A stretch of 26,270 bases of DNA, from assembly GCA_046160345.1 (NCBI GenBank), contig JBJXGO010000051.1, positions 1 to 26,270 of the forward strand, in the 5' to 3' direction. The position numbers and the translations under genes were made by a program. Positions 7,223-15,859 of this stretch are shown here, in pieces (the first letter of the stretch is position 1; each line of letters opens with the position of its first letter). The notes under the pieces were generated by a model. The model did no database searches, was not told where the DNA came from, and worked only from the letters and a program-made list of their open reading frames with translations. Origin of the DNA: M3007 sp046160345 (GTDB lineage Bacteria; Bacteroidota; Bacteroidia; Chitinophagales; Saprospiraceae).

Positions 7223-8236
7223 TTATTTAAGCCGTTCGCTTAATGCAGCTGCCCAAATTGCTGAATCGTTCAAACTCTCAACCAGATCAAGTCGTTCTCC
7301 GCCCATCTTGAGAAATGCTTCCCGGTATTCAATGCTAACCTCCACTGTTGTCTCCAAACAGTCTGCGGTAAATGCCGGACAGAATACGAGCAGTCGTTTT
7401 GCATCCTTATTTGCCAATTCCTCCAACACATTTGATGTATAGGGTTGCACCCATGGGTCGCTTCCCAAACGACTTTGGAAACAAAGGGTATATTGCTCGG
7501 GTTTCAAATTGAGTTGGCTCACAATGGCTTGCGTGGTAGCATGGCATTGGGCTGAATAGCAGAATTGATTGATCGGGGTCAAAGTTTTACAGCAATCAGG
7601 TTTTTGAAGGCAATGGCTAAAAGCATCGGCCTTGCGCAACTGGCGTTCTGGGAGTCCGTGGTAGCTAAAAAGAAAGTGGTCGTATTGCGAAAGATCGTGC
7701 TTTCGGGCATTGGCGACAAACAGATCGACCATCGGCTGCCAGGTCGGGTAGGAGTTCACAAATTCTACCCCTGGAATGATCGGCTGCGTACTCAATACAC
7801 GCATAACTTCTTCATGAGCCGAGCCCGTGCTTGCACTTGCGTATTGAGGGAAAAGCGGAAAGACTTTGATCTTGCTGACCTTGGCTTGCATCAATTTAAG
7901 AACGGCCGACTCGATAGAAGGGTTTTGATACCGCATGCCCAACTCCACAACATATTCCTTTCCAAGCAATTGCTGGATTTGCGCTACAAGGCTTTCGCCG
8001 TAAAATTTTAGTGGGGACCCTTTCGCTGTCCAAAGATCCCGATACAGTTTGGCAGATTGACCCGAACGAAAAGGAAGTATGGCTCCACGCACCAGCAAAT
8101 TGCGCGCAATGGGGTTAATGTCTATGACACGGGGATCCAGCAAGAACTGCTTAAGGTAGCGATAAACGGCCGAGCGTGATGGCTCATCAGGTGTGCCAAG
8201 GTTGATAATTAGAATGCCAGTTGGGCCTTGATTCAT
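7223..8236 (-). CDS. hemH: Ferrochelatase
   Basis: This 337-aa enzyme inserts Fe2+ into protoporphyrin IX, the last step of protoheme synthesis; bacterial members are cytosolic or membrane-peripheral. It begins with the family strand GILIINLGTPDEP and continues with YLKQFLLDPRVI. The catalytic His lies in FSYHGLPERQLRK (H193) and the conserved Glu in ADCLETTVEV (E295). Segments such as CYSAQCHATT and CFQSRLGSDPWVQPYT are also typical. The cysteines in KPDCCKTL and YSAQCHATT resemble those seen in some Fe-S-bearing ferrochelatases, but cluster binding is only a possibility. The frame opens with TTG at 8239; ATG 8236 is the likelier start. No other heme genes are adjacent. It lies downstream of the DUF6580 gene in the same direction, with a weak hairpin between them. 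Confidence 0.96.
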   Translation of the reverse strand: MNQGPTGILIINLGTPDEPSRSAVYRYLKQFLLDPRVIDINPIARNLLVRGAILPFRSGQSAKLYRDLWTAKGSPLKFYGESLVAQIQQLLGKEYVVELGMRYQNPSIESAVLKLMQAKVSKIKVFPLFPQYASASTGSAHEEVMRVLSTQPIIPGVEFVNSYPTWQPMVDLFVANARKHDLSQYDHFLFSYHGLPERQLRKADAFSHCLQKPDCCKTLTPINQFCYSAQCHATTQAIVSQLNLKPEQYTLCFQSRLGSDPWVQPYTSNVLEELANKDAKRLLVFCPAFTADCLETTVEVSIEYREAFLKMGGERLDLVESLNDSAIWAAALSERLK

Positions 8237-8353
8237 CAAAAAAAATATGGGTTGAGCGCGATTAACAACTCAAAATACGAAATGGTTTTCCGAAAAAACT
8301 TCCAGTGAAGGAAATCCATCAGACTCCGAATTTCCTTTAAAGTAAATGATAAC

Positions 8354-8370
8354 AAAAAAGCCTGCACGGC
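8354..8370 (-). terminator. Possible short terminator after the DUF6580 gene
   Basis: On the minus strand a short stem GCC-GTGCA-GGC is followed directly by a T6 run (8354-8359 as A on +). The stem is only 3 bp, so the call is weak. It lies in the 157-bp gap (8237-8393) before ferrochelatase, which otherwise shows no recognisable element. Confidence 0.35.
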
Positions 8371-8393
8371 ATGGATCATTTAAAGAGCATCAA

Positions 8394-8936
8394 TTAAGCC
8401 CTGATGGTTGCTCCATTCCTTTTACCAGCCCATTCATACACGCCAAACATTGCAGCCGAGAAACACAGATCGCCCAATATCGTATTGCCCAAAAATGGGA
8501 TCCCTGCGGTAAAACAAGCAACCAGGCCAGCCGCCGTTTTAGGATACAGCAAACTTTCGGCCCATACGCTGAAATTGGTCACGAGAAAAAAAATGGCTGA
8601 GGCGGAAAGGCTGGCACCCAATACCCGGAACGCAGTTACCTTATTGTTGAACCAGCCAATGCCTGCCAGCATCGCCAAAGCAAAGGCTGCGTAAATCCAC
8701 CAGGAAGTAATCAGGGTAAAAGAAGTGCCATACAACTCTCTGTAAATCACGTTATTGATAAATAAATCTGTGAGAAACAGGGCTGCAAAAGGCACTGCCA
8801 GCATTAACCATTGGCGGTTGAAATAAGCCGCTCCAAAAAGCGCGATAGCCCCGATTGGGGTAAAATTAGGCGGATGTGGAAGCAAGCGCGTTAGGGCTGC
8901 GAGTGCGATAAGCGAAAATGCTATACGATATTTCAT
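8394..8936 (-). CDS. DUF6580-type putative membrane transport protein
   Basis: This 180-aa, very hydrophobic protein has about five to six membrane segments. It starts MKYRIAFSLIALAALTRLLPHPPNFTPIG; the RLLPHPPNFTPIGAIALFGAAYF block followed by FLTDLFINN is what I recognise as the DUF6580 family, small membrane proteins of Bacteroidota and others annotated as putative transporters with an ECF S-component-like look. Substrate and partners are unknown; no ECF ATPase gene is nearby. A longer frame begins at 9029, but ATG 8936 starts directly at the first membrane segment and lies 50 nt downstream of an exact promoter element at 8987-8994, so the upstream part is probably not translated. It may be co-transcribed with ferrochelatase if the weak hairpin between them is leaky. 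Confidence 0.75.
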   Translation of the reverse strand: MKYRIAFSLIALAALTRLLPHPPNFTPIGAIALFGAAYFNRQWLMLAVPFAALFLTDLFINNVIYRELYGTSFTLITSWWIYAAFALAMLAGIGWFNNKVTAFRVLGASLSASAIFFLVTNFSVWAESLLYPKTAAGLVACFTAGIPFLGNTILGDLCFSAAMFGVYEWAGKRNGATIRA

Positions 8937-8986
8937 AAATGCTGTCAATTTGTGGTTCCTGGAATTCGTAAATTTTAAAACCAGGA

Positions 8987-8994
8987 CAAAGATA
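8987..8994 (-). promoter_or_regulatory. Bacteroidota -7 promoter element for the DUF6580 gene
   Basis: On the minus strand this reads TATCTTTG (exact TAnnTTTG), 50 nt before ATG 8936. It lies inside the longer frame that starts at 9029, arguing for the shorter protein. Confidence 0.55.
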
Positions 8995-9058
8995 GGACGA
9001 ACACCCCTGCCGAAGTGTCGTTTTTCCAAAAATGAATTTGACCAAAATTGGATTGCCG

Positions 9059-9066
9059 TATCATTG
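9059..9066 (+). promoter_or_regulatory. Candidate -7 promoter element for the second M1 peptidase gene
   Basis: TATCATTG differs at one position from TAnnTTTG and lies 24 nt before ATG 9091, with TTTG (9037-9040) 18 nt upstream as a plausible -33 element. Confidence 0.4.
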
Positions 9067-9090
9067 CGCCGTAATCACACACTACACATC

Positions 9091-10941
9091 ATGCGAATCC
9101 TACTCACAATTTCACTATTTTCACTAATCATTTCGACCTCAAATGCCCAACGCTGGCAACAACACGCTGATTATCAAATCAGTGTCGACATGGATGTATC
9201 CAAGCACCAATACCACGGAATACTCCGCCTAGCTTATACAAACAATAGTCCTGATACGCTCTCTAAAGTGTTCTGGCATCTGTATTTCAATGCCTTTCAG
9301 CCGGGAAGCATGATGGATGTGCGGTCCAGAACGATCTCGGACCCTGACCCGCGCGTGAGCGACCGAATCGCCAAGTTAAAGCCGGATGAATACGGCTGGA
9401 TAAAAGTTAAAACCCTGAAAAACAATGGTCAAGCCTTAAAATTTTTGAGCAACGAAACCATTCTCGAAGTGACGCTTGTGAAACCCATTCTGCCGGGAGA
9501 CACCACTGTTTTCGAAATGGACTGGGATGCCCAGGTGCCTCTTCAGGTCCGCCGAAATGGGCGCGACAGTCGGGAAGGTATCGAATATTCCATGGCTCAG
9601 TGGTACCCAAAACTTTGCGAATACGACGAGCAGGGTTGGCACGCCAACCCTTACGTGGCAAGAGAGTTCTATGGAGTTTGGGGCGACTTTGACGTAAAGA
9701 TATCAATCGACAAAAATTATATAGTTGCTGCGGGTGGTTATCTTCAAAACCCTCAGGAAGTAGGCTTTGGGTACGAAAGTCCTGGCACTCCGTTGGTCCG
9801 TCCGGAGGGTGACAAACTGTTATGGCATTTCAAAACGCCCAATGTACACGATTTTGCCTGGGCTGCCGACAAGGATTACACGCATAATTCAATAGTGGCT
9901 GACGACGGCTCGATCATGCGTTTTTTTTGGCAAAAAGGAAAGGGCTATGACGAGCAATGGGGCAAACTTCCAGGTATCATGAATCGCGCCAGAACCATTA
10001 TGAACCAACACTTTGGCAAATATCCGTACCGTGAATATTGCTTCATTCAAGGCGGCGACGGCGGTATGGAATATCCGCTCGCGACCCTTATCACTGGCAA
10101 TCGCGGGTTAAACTCCCTGGTAGGTGTATCTGTCCACGAGCAACTTCACTCCTGGTATCAGATGGTGCTCGGCAGCAACGAAAGCCTTGCCGGATGGATG
10201 GACGAAGGTTTTACATCTTTTGCTCAGGATATTGTAATGAATGAACTGGCAAGGGAAGGACTCCTGCCCGGAAAAACGGCAGCCAATAATCCGTTTGAGG
10301 GCACCTTGTCCGGTTATCAAGCCCTTGCAACCAGTGGTGTTGAAGAACCGCTGTCCACACACGCAGACCACTTCCACACCAATTATGGCTACGGGGTGGC
10401 AGCCTACGTAAAAGGCTCGGTTTTTTTGCTTCAGATGGAATACATCGTTGGAAAACAGGCCTTCCAAAAAGGCTTGTTGCGTTATTTCAATGAATGGAAA
10501 TTCAAACATCCCAATTGCAATGATGTAACCAGGGTTTTTGAAAAAGAAAGCGGCCTCGAATTGGACTGGTACAAAGAGGATTGGGTAAATACTACCAATA
10601 CCATAGATTATGCCGTAAAATCCGTTGAAAGTGAGGGTCGAAAGAACACCAAAGTGGTTATTGAAAGGATTGGTCGTATGGCTATGCCTCTGGACATCGT
10701 AGTAAGCTATACCAATGGCGAACAAGAGATTTTTTATGCGCCTTTAGAGGGAATGCGCGGCGAAAAACCCGCCGAAAACCAAACTGAACGCACGGTACTG
10801 CCCGACCACCGCTGGGTGGACCCTGTTTATGAATTCGAAATCCCTGAAAAAATGAAAAAGGTGGCTAAGGTCGAGATCGATCCAACCCACCGAATGGCAG
10901 ATATTGAACTGGAAAACAATATCTGGAAAAAAGCCGATTGA
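9091..10941 (+). CDS. Exported M1-family metallopeptidase (second, distinct subfamily)
   Basis: This 616-aa protein begins with a signal peptide (MRILLTISLFSLIISTSNAQ) followed by an M1 N-terminal beta domain (YHGILRLAYTNNSPDTL). The substrate motif is GGMEY (G324 to Y328). The zinc site is HEQLH (H349, E350, H353), then E372 in WMDEGFTSF at the required 18-residue spacing. Exopeptidase and zinc elements are therefore intact. It lacks a T9SS tail, so it probably stays periplasmic or membrane-associated, unlike the M1 enzyme at 932-3355, to which it is only distantly similar. The likely role is N-terminal trimming of peptides. The frame is open from 8950, but ATG 9091 gives a normal signal peptide and avoids 47 improbable residues. 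It ends 51 bp before the (p)ppGpp enzyme gene, which has its own promoter element. Confidence 0.93.
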   Translation: MRILLTISLFSLIISTSNAQRWQQHADYQISVDMDVSKHQYHGILRLAYTNNSPDTLSKVFWHLYFNAFQPGSMMDVRSRTISDPDPRVSDRIAKLKPDEYGWIKVKTLKNNGQALKFLSNETILEVTLVKPILPGDTTVFEMDWDAQVPLQVRRNGRDSREGIEYSMAQWYPKLCEYDEQGWHANPYVAREFYGVWGDFDVKISIDKNYIVAAGGYLQNPQEVGFGYESPGTPLVRPEGDKLLWHFKTPNVHDFAWAADKDYTHNSIVADDGSIMRFFWQKGKGYDEQWGKLPGIMNRARTIMNQHFGKYPYREYCFIQGGDGGMEYPLATLITGNRGLNSLVGVSVHEQLHSWYQMVLGSNESLAGWMDEGFTSFAQDIVMNELAREGLLPGKTAANNPFEGTLSGYQALATSGVEEPLSTHADHFHTNYGYGVAAYVKGSVFLLQMEYIVGKQAFQKGLLRYFNEWKFKHPNCNDVTRVFEKESGLELDWYKEDWVNTTNTIDYAVKSVESEGRKNTKVVIERIGRMAMPLDIVVSYTNGEQEIFYAPLEGMRGEKPAENQTERTVLPDHRWVDPVYEFEIPEKMKKVAKVEIDPTHRMADIELENNIWKKAD

Positions 10942-10972
10942 TCGGTTTATTCAAAAATCAAATCTGCGTCCC

Positions 10973-10980
10973 TATCTTTG
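10973..10980 (+). promoter_or_regulatory. Bacteroidota -7 promoter element for the (p)ppGpp enzyme gene
   Basis: TATCTTTG is an exact TAnnTTTG, 12 nt before ATG 10993, inside the 51-bp gap after the M1 peptidase gene. I do not see a convincing -33 element. Confidence 0.55.
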
Positions 10981-10992
10981 TGAACGCAGATT

Positions 10993-13293
10993 ATGAAAGA
11001 AACAGAACAAACCTTAGTAAAGCAAAATGATGCTGCAGGGGCAACGGAAGATATGCTTCCCGCTGCAACACAAGAATCGTTGGTCATTCCAAGCGAAGAG
11101 GAAGATAGTGCCCTAATATCTCGCACCTACAGAAACTTGTTAAAATCCATCAAGAGCCCCCTCAATGCCGAAGACCGCGATAACATACGCTCCGCTTTTG
11201 AAATGGCGGCCCAAGCCCATCAGACCCAGCGCCGCAAATCAGGCGAGCCTTATATTACCCATCCTATTGAAGTAGCCCGTATTTGCGTAGAAGAAATTGG
11301 GCTGGGACCAACTGCCGTCATTTGTGCTTTGTTGCATGACGTAGTCGAGGATACCGACGTAAACCTAAAAGAGATCCATGACCAATTTGGCGATAAAATA
11401 GCCCGAATCGTGGACGGATTGACTAAGCTGGATGGCCTCCATGATTCCGAGAACCCACAGGCAGAAAACCTTTCGAAAGTATTGAAAGCCATGCTTTTTG
11501 ATGTCAGGGTAGTACTCATCAAAATGGCAGATCGCTTGCACAACCTCCGTACCATAAAAAGTATGGCGCAGCACAAACAACTGAAAATAGCCGCCGAAAC
11601 GTCTTTTATTTATACGCCCCTTGCTCACCGTCTTGGACTTTATGCCATAAAAAACGAGTTCCAGGACATTTGTTTTAAAATCACCCATCGAGAAGTATAT
11701 CACGAAATTGCTTCCAAACTGGCCGAAACCAAACGCAGTCGCCAAGCCTATATCGACACCTTTACTGCCCCCCTTGAAAAATCATTGGGTGAACTAGGCA
11801 TTCCCTTCGAAATTGTTGGGCGACCCAAAAGCATTTTTTCGATTTACAACAAAATCAAAACCAAACACGTACCTTTTGAAGACATCTACGACCTTTTTGC
11901 AGTACGTATCGTTTTGGATGTAAAGGCGGAACAAGAAAAAAGTGCTTGTTGGCAGGTATATTCCATCGTTACGGATACCTATGCCCCAATTACTCAAAGA
12001 ATAAAAGACTGGATCTCCATTCCCAAAGCCAATGGCTACGAATCGCTGCATGCCACGGTAGTAGGCCCGGAAGGTCGGTATGTTGAAGTGCAAATTAGGT
12101 CGAAACGGATGGACGACATTGCGGAACGTGGTTTTGCCGCACACTGGAAGTATAAAGGGGTCGAAGGCTCCCCTACCCGCGCCAACAATTACGAAAATTG
12201 GCTGGGACAGGTTCGAGAGTCGCTCGAAAATGAAGAATCAGGAAATGCTGTCGAATTTTTGGCAGATTTTCAGAGCAATCTTTTTGCGGAAGAGGTCCAT
12301 GTTTTCACGCCAAAAGGAGAGATGAAGATCTTGCCTGATGGCGCAACAGCCCTTGATTTTGCTTTCAGCATCCACTCTGACATCGGCTGTACCTGCCGTG
12401 TTGTACGGGTAAACAATCGAATTGTGCCTTTTACCCATCGCCTTGAAAACGGGAGCCAGGTAGAGGTCATAACGGATAAAAACCAAAAACCAAGCGAGGA
12501 TTGGCTTCAATTTGTTGTCACGTCCAAAGCTAAAAATCGGATACGTTCTGCTTTAAAGGAGGTTAAACGGGAACAAGCCTCTTACGGCAAGGAAATTCTG
12601 GAACGAAAGCTCAAGGCGCTCAAAGTTCCTGTAGAAGAAAACTGCGATTTGCTCGCCAAATTTTACGGCTTTCCGAATCGAATGGAGTTCCTGAGCGCGA
12701 TTTTTTTGGATCAGGTGGACCTTCGCAAAATCAGCAAAAAGTTTCAGGCCGATGGCAATCACCTGATAGAAAAACAATCCTTGGTAGCCAGGCCGCCCAG
12801 AAAAACCAAGGCGCCAGCAATAAATGCCAAATCAGAGCACAAACCAGAAGTTTACCTCAATGGCGAGCCAGGGAATTTATTCAAATACTCGTTTGCTGGT
12901 TGTTGCAACCCGGTTGCCGGCGATGATATATTTGGATTTGTGCTTGTGCAAGGCGGGGTTAAAATCCACCGCGCCAATTGTCCAAATTCGGGCAATCTTT
13001 ATGCCCAGCACGCGCTTCGTATCTTGCGCGCAGAATGGGGAAATATTTCAAAAAATGATTTCATTGCCGAAATAGTCATTAATGGCATAGACATCGGCTC
13101 GGGGGTAATCAGCCAGCTGACCAATACGCTTGCTGATTTGGGCATCAATATTCGCTCCTTTTCTATTTCGGGCGAAGGCGGGTACTTTGAAGGGCGGGTG
13201 TCCATGGTGGTTGCAAATACGGACCACCTTCAGCAGGCTTTGCTGGCGCTCAAAAAATTTAACTGGGTGAATAGCGCGACGAGAGCAGAGTGA
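10993..13293 (+). CDS. Bifunctional (p)ppGpp synthetase/hydrolase (RelA/SpoT homolog, Rel)
   Basis: This 766-aa long RSH enzyme makes and breaks (p)ppGpp, the stringent-response alarmone. The hydrolase HD domain looks intact: RRKSGEPYITHP (H90), LLHDVVEDTD (H115, D116) and KMADRLHNLRT (D180). The synthetase domain follows (about 275-395), with GRPKSIFSIYNKI, FEDIYDLFAVRIVLD, GYESLHATVVGPEG and AERGFAAHWKYK. A TGS domain (about 434-493, EVHVFTPKGEMKILPDGAT), a conserved-cysteine domain (about 634-670, AGCCNPVAGDDI and HRANCPNSG) and a C-terminal ACT domain (about 687-766) complete the usual order. The length is close to the family norm; the N-terminal 40 residues are acidic and unconserved. 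With both catalytic halves present it is probably the only or main long RSH here (inference). Its stop lies 4 bp from the stop of the convergent gene at 13298. Confidence 0.96.
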   Translation: MKETEQTLVKQNDAAGATEDMLPAATQESLVIPSEEEDSALISRTYRNLLKSIKSPLNAEDRDNIRSAFEMAAQAHQTQRRKSGEPYITHPIEVARICVEEIGLGPTAVICALLHDVVEDTDVNLKEIHDQFGDKIARIVDGLTKLDGLHDSENPQAENLSKVLKAMLFDVRVVLIKMADRLHNLRTIKSMAQHKQLKIAAETSFIYTPLAHRLGLYAIKNEFQDICFKITHREVYHEIASKLAETKRSRQAYIDTFTAPLEKSLGELGIPFEIVGRPKSIFSIYNKIKTKHVPFEDIYDLFAVRIVLDVKAEQEKSACWQVYSIVTDTYAPITQRIKDWISIPKANGYESLHATVVGPEGRYVEVQIRSKRMDDIAERGFAAHWKYKGVEGSPTRANNYENWLGQVRESLENEESGNAVEFLADFQSNLFAEEVHVFTPKGEMKILPDGATALDFAFSIHSDIGCTCRVVRVNNRIVPFTHRLENGSQVEVITDKNQKPSEDWLQFVVTSKAKNRIRSALKEVKREQASYGKEILERKLKALKVPVEENCDLLAKFYGFPNRMEFLSAIFLDQVDLRKISKKFQADGNHLIEKQSLVARPPRKTKAPAINAKSEHKPEVYLNGEPGNLFKYSFAGCCNPVAGDDIFGFVLVQGGVKIHRANCPNSGNLYAQHALRILRAEWGNISKNDFIAEIVINGIDIGSGVISQLTNTLADLGINIRSFSISGEGGYFEGRVSMVVANTDHLQQALLALKKFNWVNSATRAE

Positions 13294-13297
13294 ATTC

Positions 13298-14395
13298 TTA
13301 ATGCTTCCTAAACTGCTCCAGCATCACATCCTGCCCTATCGTAAGCCTGAGCACATAAGCGCCTGTGGGAAGTTCTCCAATTTGAATGGGCTGTTCGGTG
13401 CTTTCCGCTGGCATTTCACCGGTTAGCAGGAGGCGACCGTTCATGTCGTACACTTGCCAAACACCGTCGTCTTTTGAGGGGTTTCCCAGTTGTATGTTAA
13501 GTATTTCTGTAGCGGGTAATGGAGCAAGGGTCATTATCCTTGACTTGCCAAAAGTAGCTGTAACTACAGGGCTGAATGTATATTTTCCATCGAAATCAAC
13601 CTGTTTGAGTCGGTAGTAGTTCTTGCCTTGCAGCGGATGTTCATCAGTAAAAGTATAATCCTGAGGCTCGTAGGAAGTACCTGCGCCCTTAACCTGACCG
13701 ATTTCGGTGTAATCTCGGCCATTGTGTGAACGCTGAATGGAGAAGTGGGAGTTGTCGATTTCGGTGGCGGTGGAGAAGGAGAGAAAAACAAAATTTTTCT
13801 CTCCATTTGCAACAAATGATTCCAATTCGATTGGTAGAGATACGGCACCATTAAATTGAAAATCATTTATACTGAATGTGCCAGCAGTGGAGCTAGCTCC
13901 CCAAGCATAAAATCTAAAGGAAATATCACTTGTTATATTGTCAAATATGGATGATGACAAGTCAATTTGACCAGAATGGGGCAAGGCATCATTTGTAATA
14001 GAGGGCGTGGCGATATCCGAAGCATAATTATCCAAACTGGACCGAACAGCAAATGAAAGTGGCCCAGTTGCACTTACCTGTCCTGTATAGTCAAGGCTAG
14101 TTAAATTTATTTTTTGTCCGGCATTTGGCGTCAATGTCCAATAAAAGTAATCATTCGCATCAAATGAGGAAGAATTCCATCCATTTGCATTGTACCGATT
14201 ATTAGCATTAGTACCAGATATCCCTGTTCCTCTACCAATTCCGGACACAGTAAGGTTGGGATCCACATTTTGCCCTATTGTATATGGATTAGAGGTATTT
14301 GGATTTGTGCCCGTAATCGGATTGTCAAATATGCTTTGCCCCCATGTAGTGGACGCCGACAGAGAGAGCAAGAAAATAAGTAGAGGTTTAGTCAT
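13298..14395 (-). CDS. Secreted protein with T9SS type A sorting domain
   Basis: This 365-aa protein has a signal peptide (MTKPLLIFLLSLSASTTWGQ). A Ser/Thr/Asn-rich N-terminal region of about 165 residues looks like a beta-sandwich seen in many Bacteroidota secreted proteins (IFDNPITGTNPNTSNPYTIG; later FRFYAWGASSTAGTFSINDF). It continues with the common linker LPIELESFVANGEKNFVFL and an Fn3-like segment (ATEIDNSHFSIQRSHNGRDY), and ends in a T9SS type A sorting domain (about 290-365: LAPLPATEILNIQLG, VYDMNGRLLLTG, LPTGAYVLRL). No catalytic motif is visible; function is unknown, possibly surface-associated. The N-terminal half is more A+T-rich than its neighbours. It follows fumarylacetoacetase in the same direction with only 35 bp between, so it may be read from the same transcript. 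The start is fixed by the signal peptide. Confidence 0.88.
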   Translation of the reverse strand: MTKPLLIFLLSLSASTTWGQSIFDNPITGTNPNTSNPYTIGQNVDPNLTVSGIGRGTGISGTNANNRYNANGWNSSSFDANDYFYWTLTPNAGQKINLTSLDYTGQVSATGPLSFAVRSSLDNYASDIATPSITNDALPHSGQIDLSSSIFDNITSDISFRFYAWGASSTAGTFSINDFQFNGAVSLPIELESFVANGEKNFVFLSFSTATEIDNSHFSIQRSHNGRDYTEIGQVKGAGTSYEPQDYTFTDEHPLQGKNYYRLKQVDFDGKYTFSPVVTATFGKSRIMTLAPLPATEILNIQLGNPSKDDGVWQVYDMNGRLLLTGEMPAESTEQPIQIGELPTGAYVLRLTIGQDVMLEQFRKH

Positions 14396-14430
14396 TGTGT
14401 ATTATTAATTTTTACCCTTTAAAGTTAAAG

Positions 14431-15666
14431 TCAAAATGCAGGCGTCACCGCTCCTGTCACTTCCCCAAATCCAACACGTTCCCCTTCTGATCCTGCCGAA
14501 GCCCGCATCGTAACCACATCGCCGTCCTGTAAAAAACCACGAGCAGTGCCATCATTCAAGGAGATCAGGTTTCTGCCGCCCAGGGTCATTTCGAGCATCG
14601 AGCCTAAGCTTTCTGATGTGGGGCCGCTGATCGTACCGCTAGCCATGAGGTCGCCTACTTGCACATTGCAGCCGTTTATCGTATGGTGTGCCAATTGTTG
14701 GGCCATTGACCAGTAAAGGTACTTGGTATTGGACCTGCTAATCAGGGTACGCGCATTATTTTTGGGTGAAATTAGTGTGACATCAAGTTCAATATTCAGA
14801 TTTTTCGCGCCTTTTGTTTTTAAATAGTCAAGCGGAGCCGGGGTTTGCCTGGGGCCTTTGATCCGAAATGGTTTTAGTGCTTCGAGCGGCACAATCCAGG
14901 GCGAAATACTTGAGCCAAAGTTTTTTCCTAAAAACGGGCCGAGTGGCACATATTCCCAGCGTTGAATGTCGCGCGCACTCCAGTCATTGAACAAAACAAG
15001 GCCAAAAATGTGCTCTTCCGCATTTTCAACCGTTATCGGCTCTCCAAGATTGCTTTCTTTACCAATTACAAAAGCCATTTCTAACTCAAAATCAAGTTGG
15101 CGCGAAGGGGCATAAACGGGAGTGTCTTGCTCGCCACCAGGAATCAGGATTTGGCCGGAAGGGCGGCGAATCGGTGTACCGCTGACTACAATCGAGGAAG
15201 CTCTTCCATGATAACCAATGGGCATCCAACGCCAATTAGGCAAAAGCGGGTTGTCGGGGCGAAACATTTTGCCTACATTGGTGGCATGTTCAATGCTGCT
15301 GTAAAAATCAGTGTAGTTTGGCACTCGAATCGGCATCAACATGGTTGCAGAAGGGCGATCTACCAGGATTTGGGAAGCATTTTCGGGTGTTTGATCCTTT
15401 TCGAGCCAATTGCGGACTTTGCGCCGTATACCATTGGTGACCGGTTTTCCAAGGGCGATAAAATCGTTTAGCGTAGATTGGCCAAATATTTTTTTGAAAA
15501 AACGGCGTTTTCCAAAAAGCCCGGTTTCAGCAGCGGCTTCCAAATCAACAATGTGGCTGCCCGCTGCGATTCCGGCACGTGGTCGGCCATCTCCTGTATG
15601 AAAAATGCCAAAAGGGAGGTTTTGGAGCGAAAAATCAGAGTCGGGTGCGATGTGGAGCCAGGACAT
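14431..15666 (-). CDS. fahA: Fumarylacetoacetase
   Basis: This 411-aa enzyme hydrolyses 4-fumarylacetoacetate to fumarate and acetoacetate, the last step of tyrosine/homogentisate degradation, in the cytosol. It keeps the family's metal and catalytic residues: DFYSSIEHATNVG (D120 metal ligand, H127 catalytic), LDFELEMAFVIG (E194, E196 metal ligands) and NDWSARDIQRWEYVPLGPF (D228). The N-terminal SH3-like domain (about 1-115) that separates true FAH from shorter FAH-fold proteins is present, and the length agrees with eukaryotic and bacterial FAH (about 410-420). No other tyrosine-degradation genes are adjacent. A one-mismatch -7 element (minus strand, 15757-15764, GACCTTTG) is a weak promoter candidate. 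The 193-bp gap 15667-15859 to the divergent gene shows nothing else. Confidence 0.96.
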   Translation of the reverse strand: MSWLHIAPDSDFSLQNLPFGIFHTGDGRPRAGIAAGSHIVDLEAAAETGLFGKRRFFKKIFGQSTLNDFIALGKPVTNGIRRKVRNWLEKDQTPENASQILVDRPSATMLMPIRVPNYTDFYSSIEHATNVGKMFRPDNPLLPNWRWMPIGYHGRASSIVVSGTPIRRPSGQILIPGGEQDTPVYAPSRQLDFELEMAFVIGKESNLGEPITVENAEEHIFGLVLFNDWSARDIQRWEYVPLGPFLGKNFGSSISPWIVPLEALKPFRIKGPRQTPAPLDYLKTKGAKNLNIELDVTLISPKNNARTLISRSNTKYLYWSMAQQLAHHTINGCNVQVGDLMASGTISGPTSESLGSMLEMTLGGRNLISLNDGTARGFLQDGDVVTMRASAGSEGERVGFGEVTGAVTPAF

Positions 15667-15859
15667 AGTATGGGTGTTAAAATATTGGAGATTGGGGAAT
15701 TTTACAGGTCAGCCTGATCAATAGAGTTGGCAACTTGTCATACATTCAATTGATTGCAAAGGTCGAAAAATTGATGGAATTGGCTTAAAATTGCGCTTGG
15801 AATTATGCGCCTGAACATTTTTAGGGTGTAGGCGTCTAATCTGCAGATTGATCGAAAAT

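Noticed and set aside
8394..8936. DUF6580 protein as the S component of a full ECF transporter
   Set aside because: No ECF ATPase or T-component gene is in the window, so a complete transporter cannot be supported here.
10108..10725. Minus-strand open frame of 205 codons
   Set aside because: It is antisense to the M1 peptidase active-site region; the peptidase frame has intact motifs, and the antisense product shows nothing.
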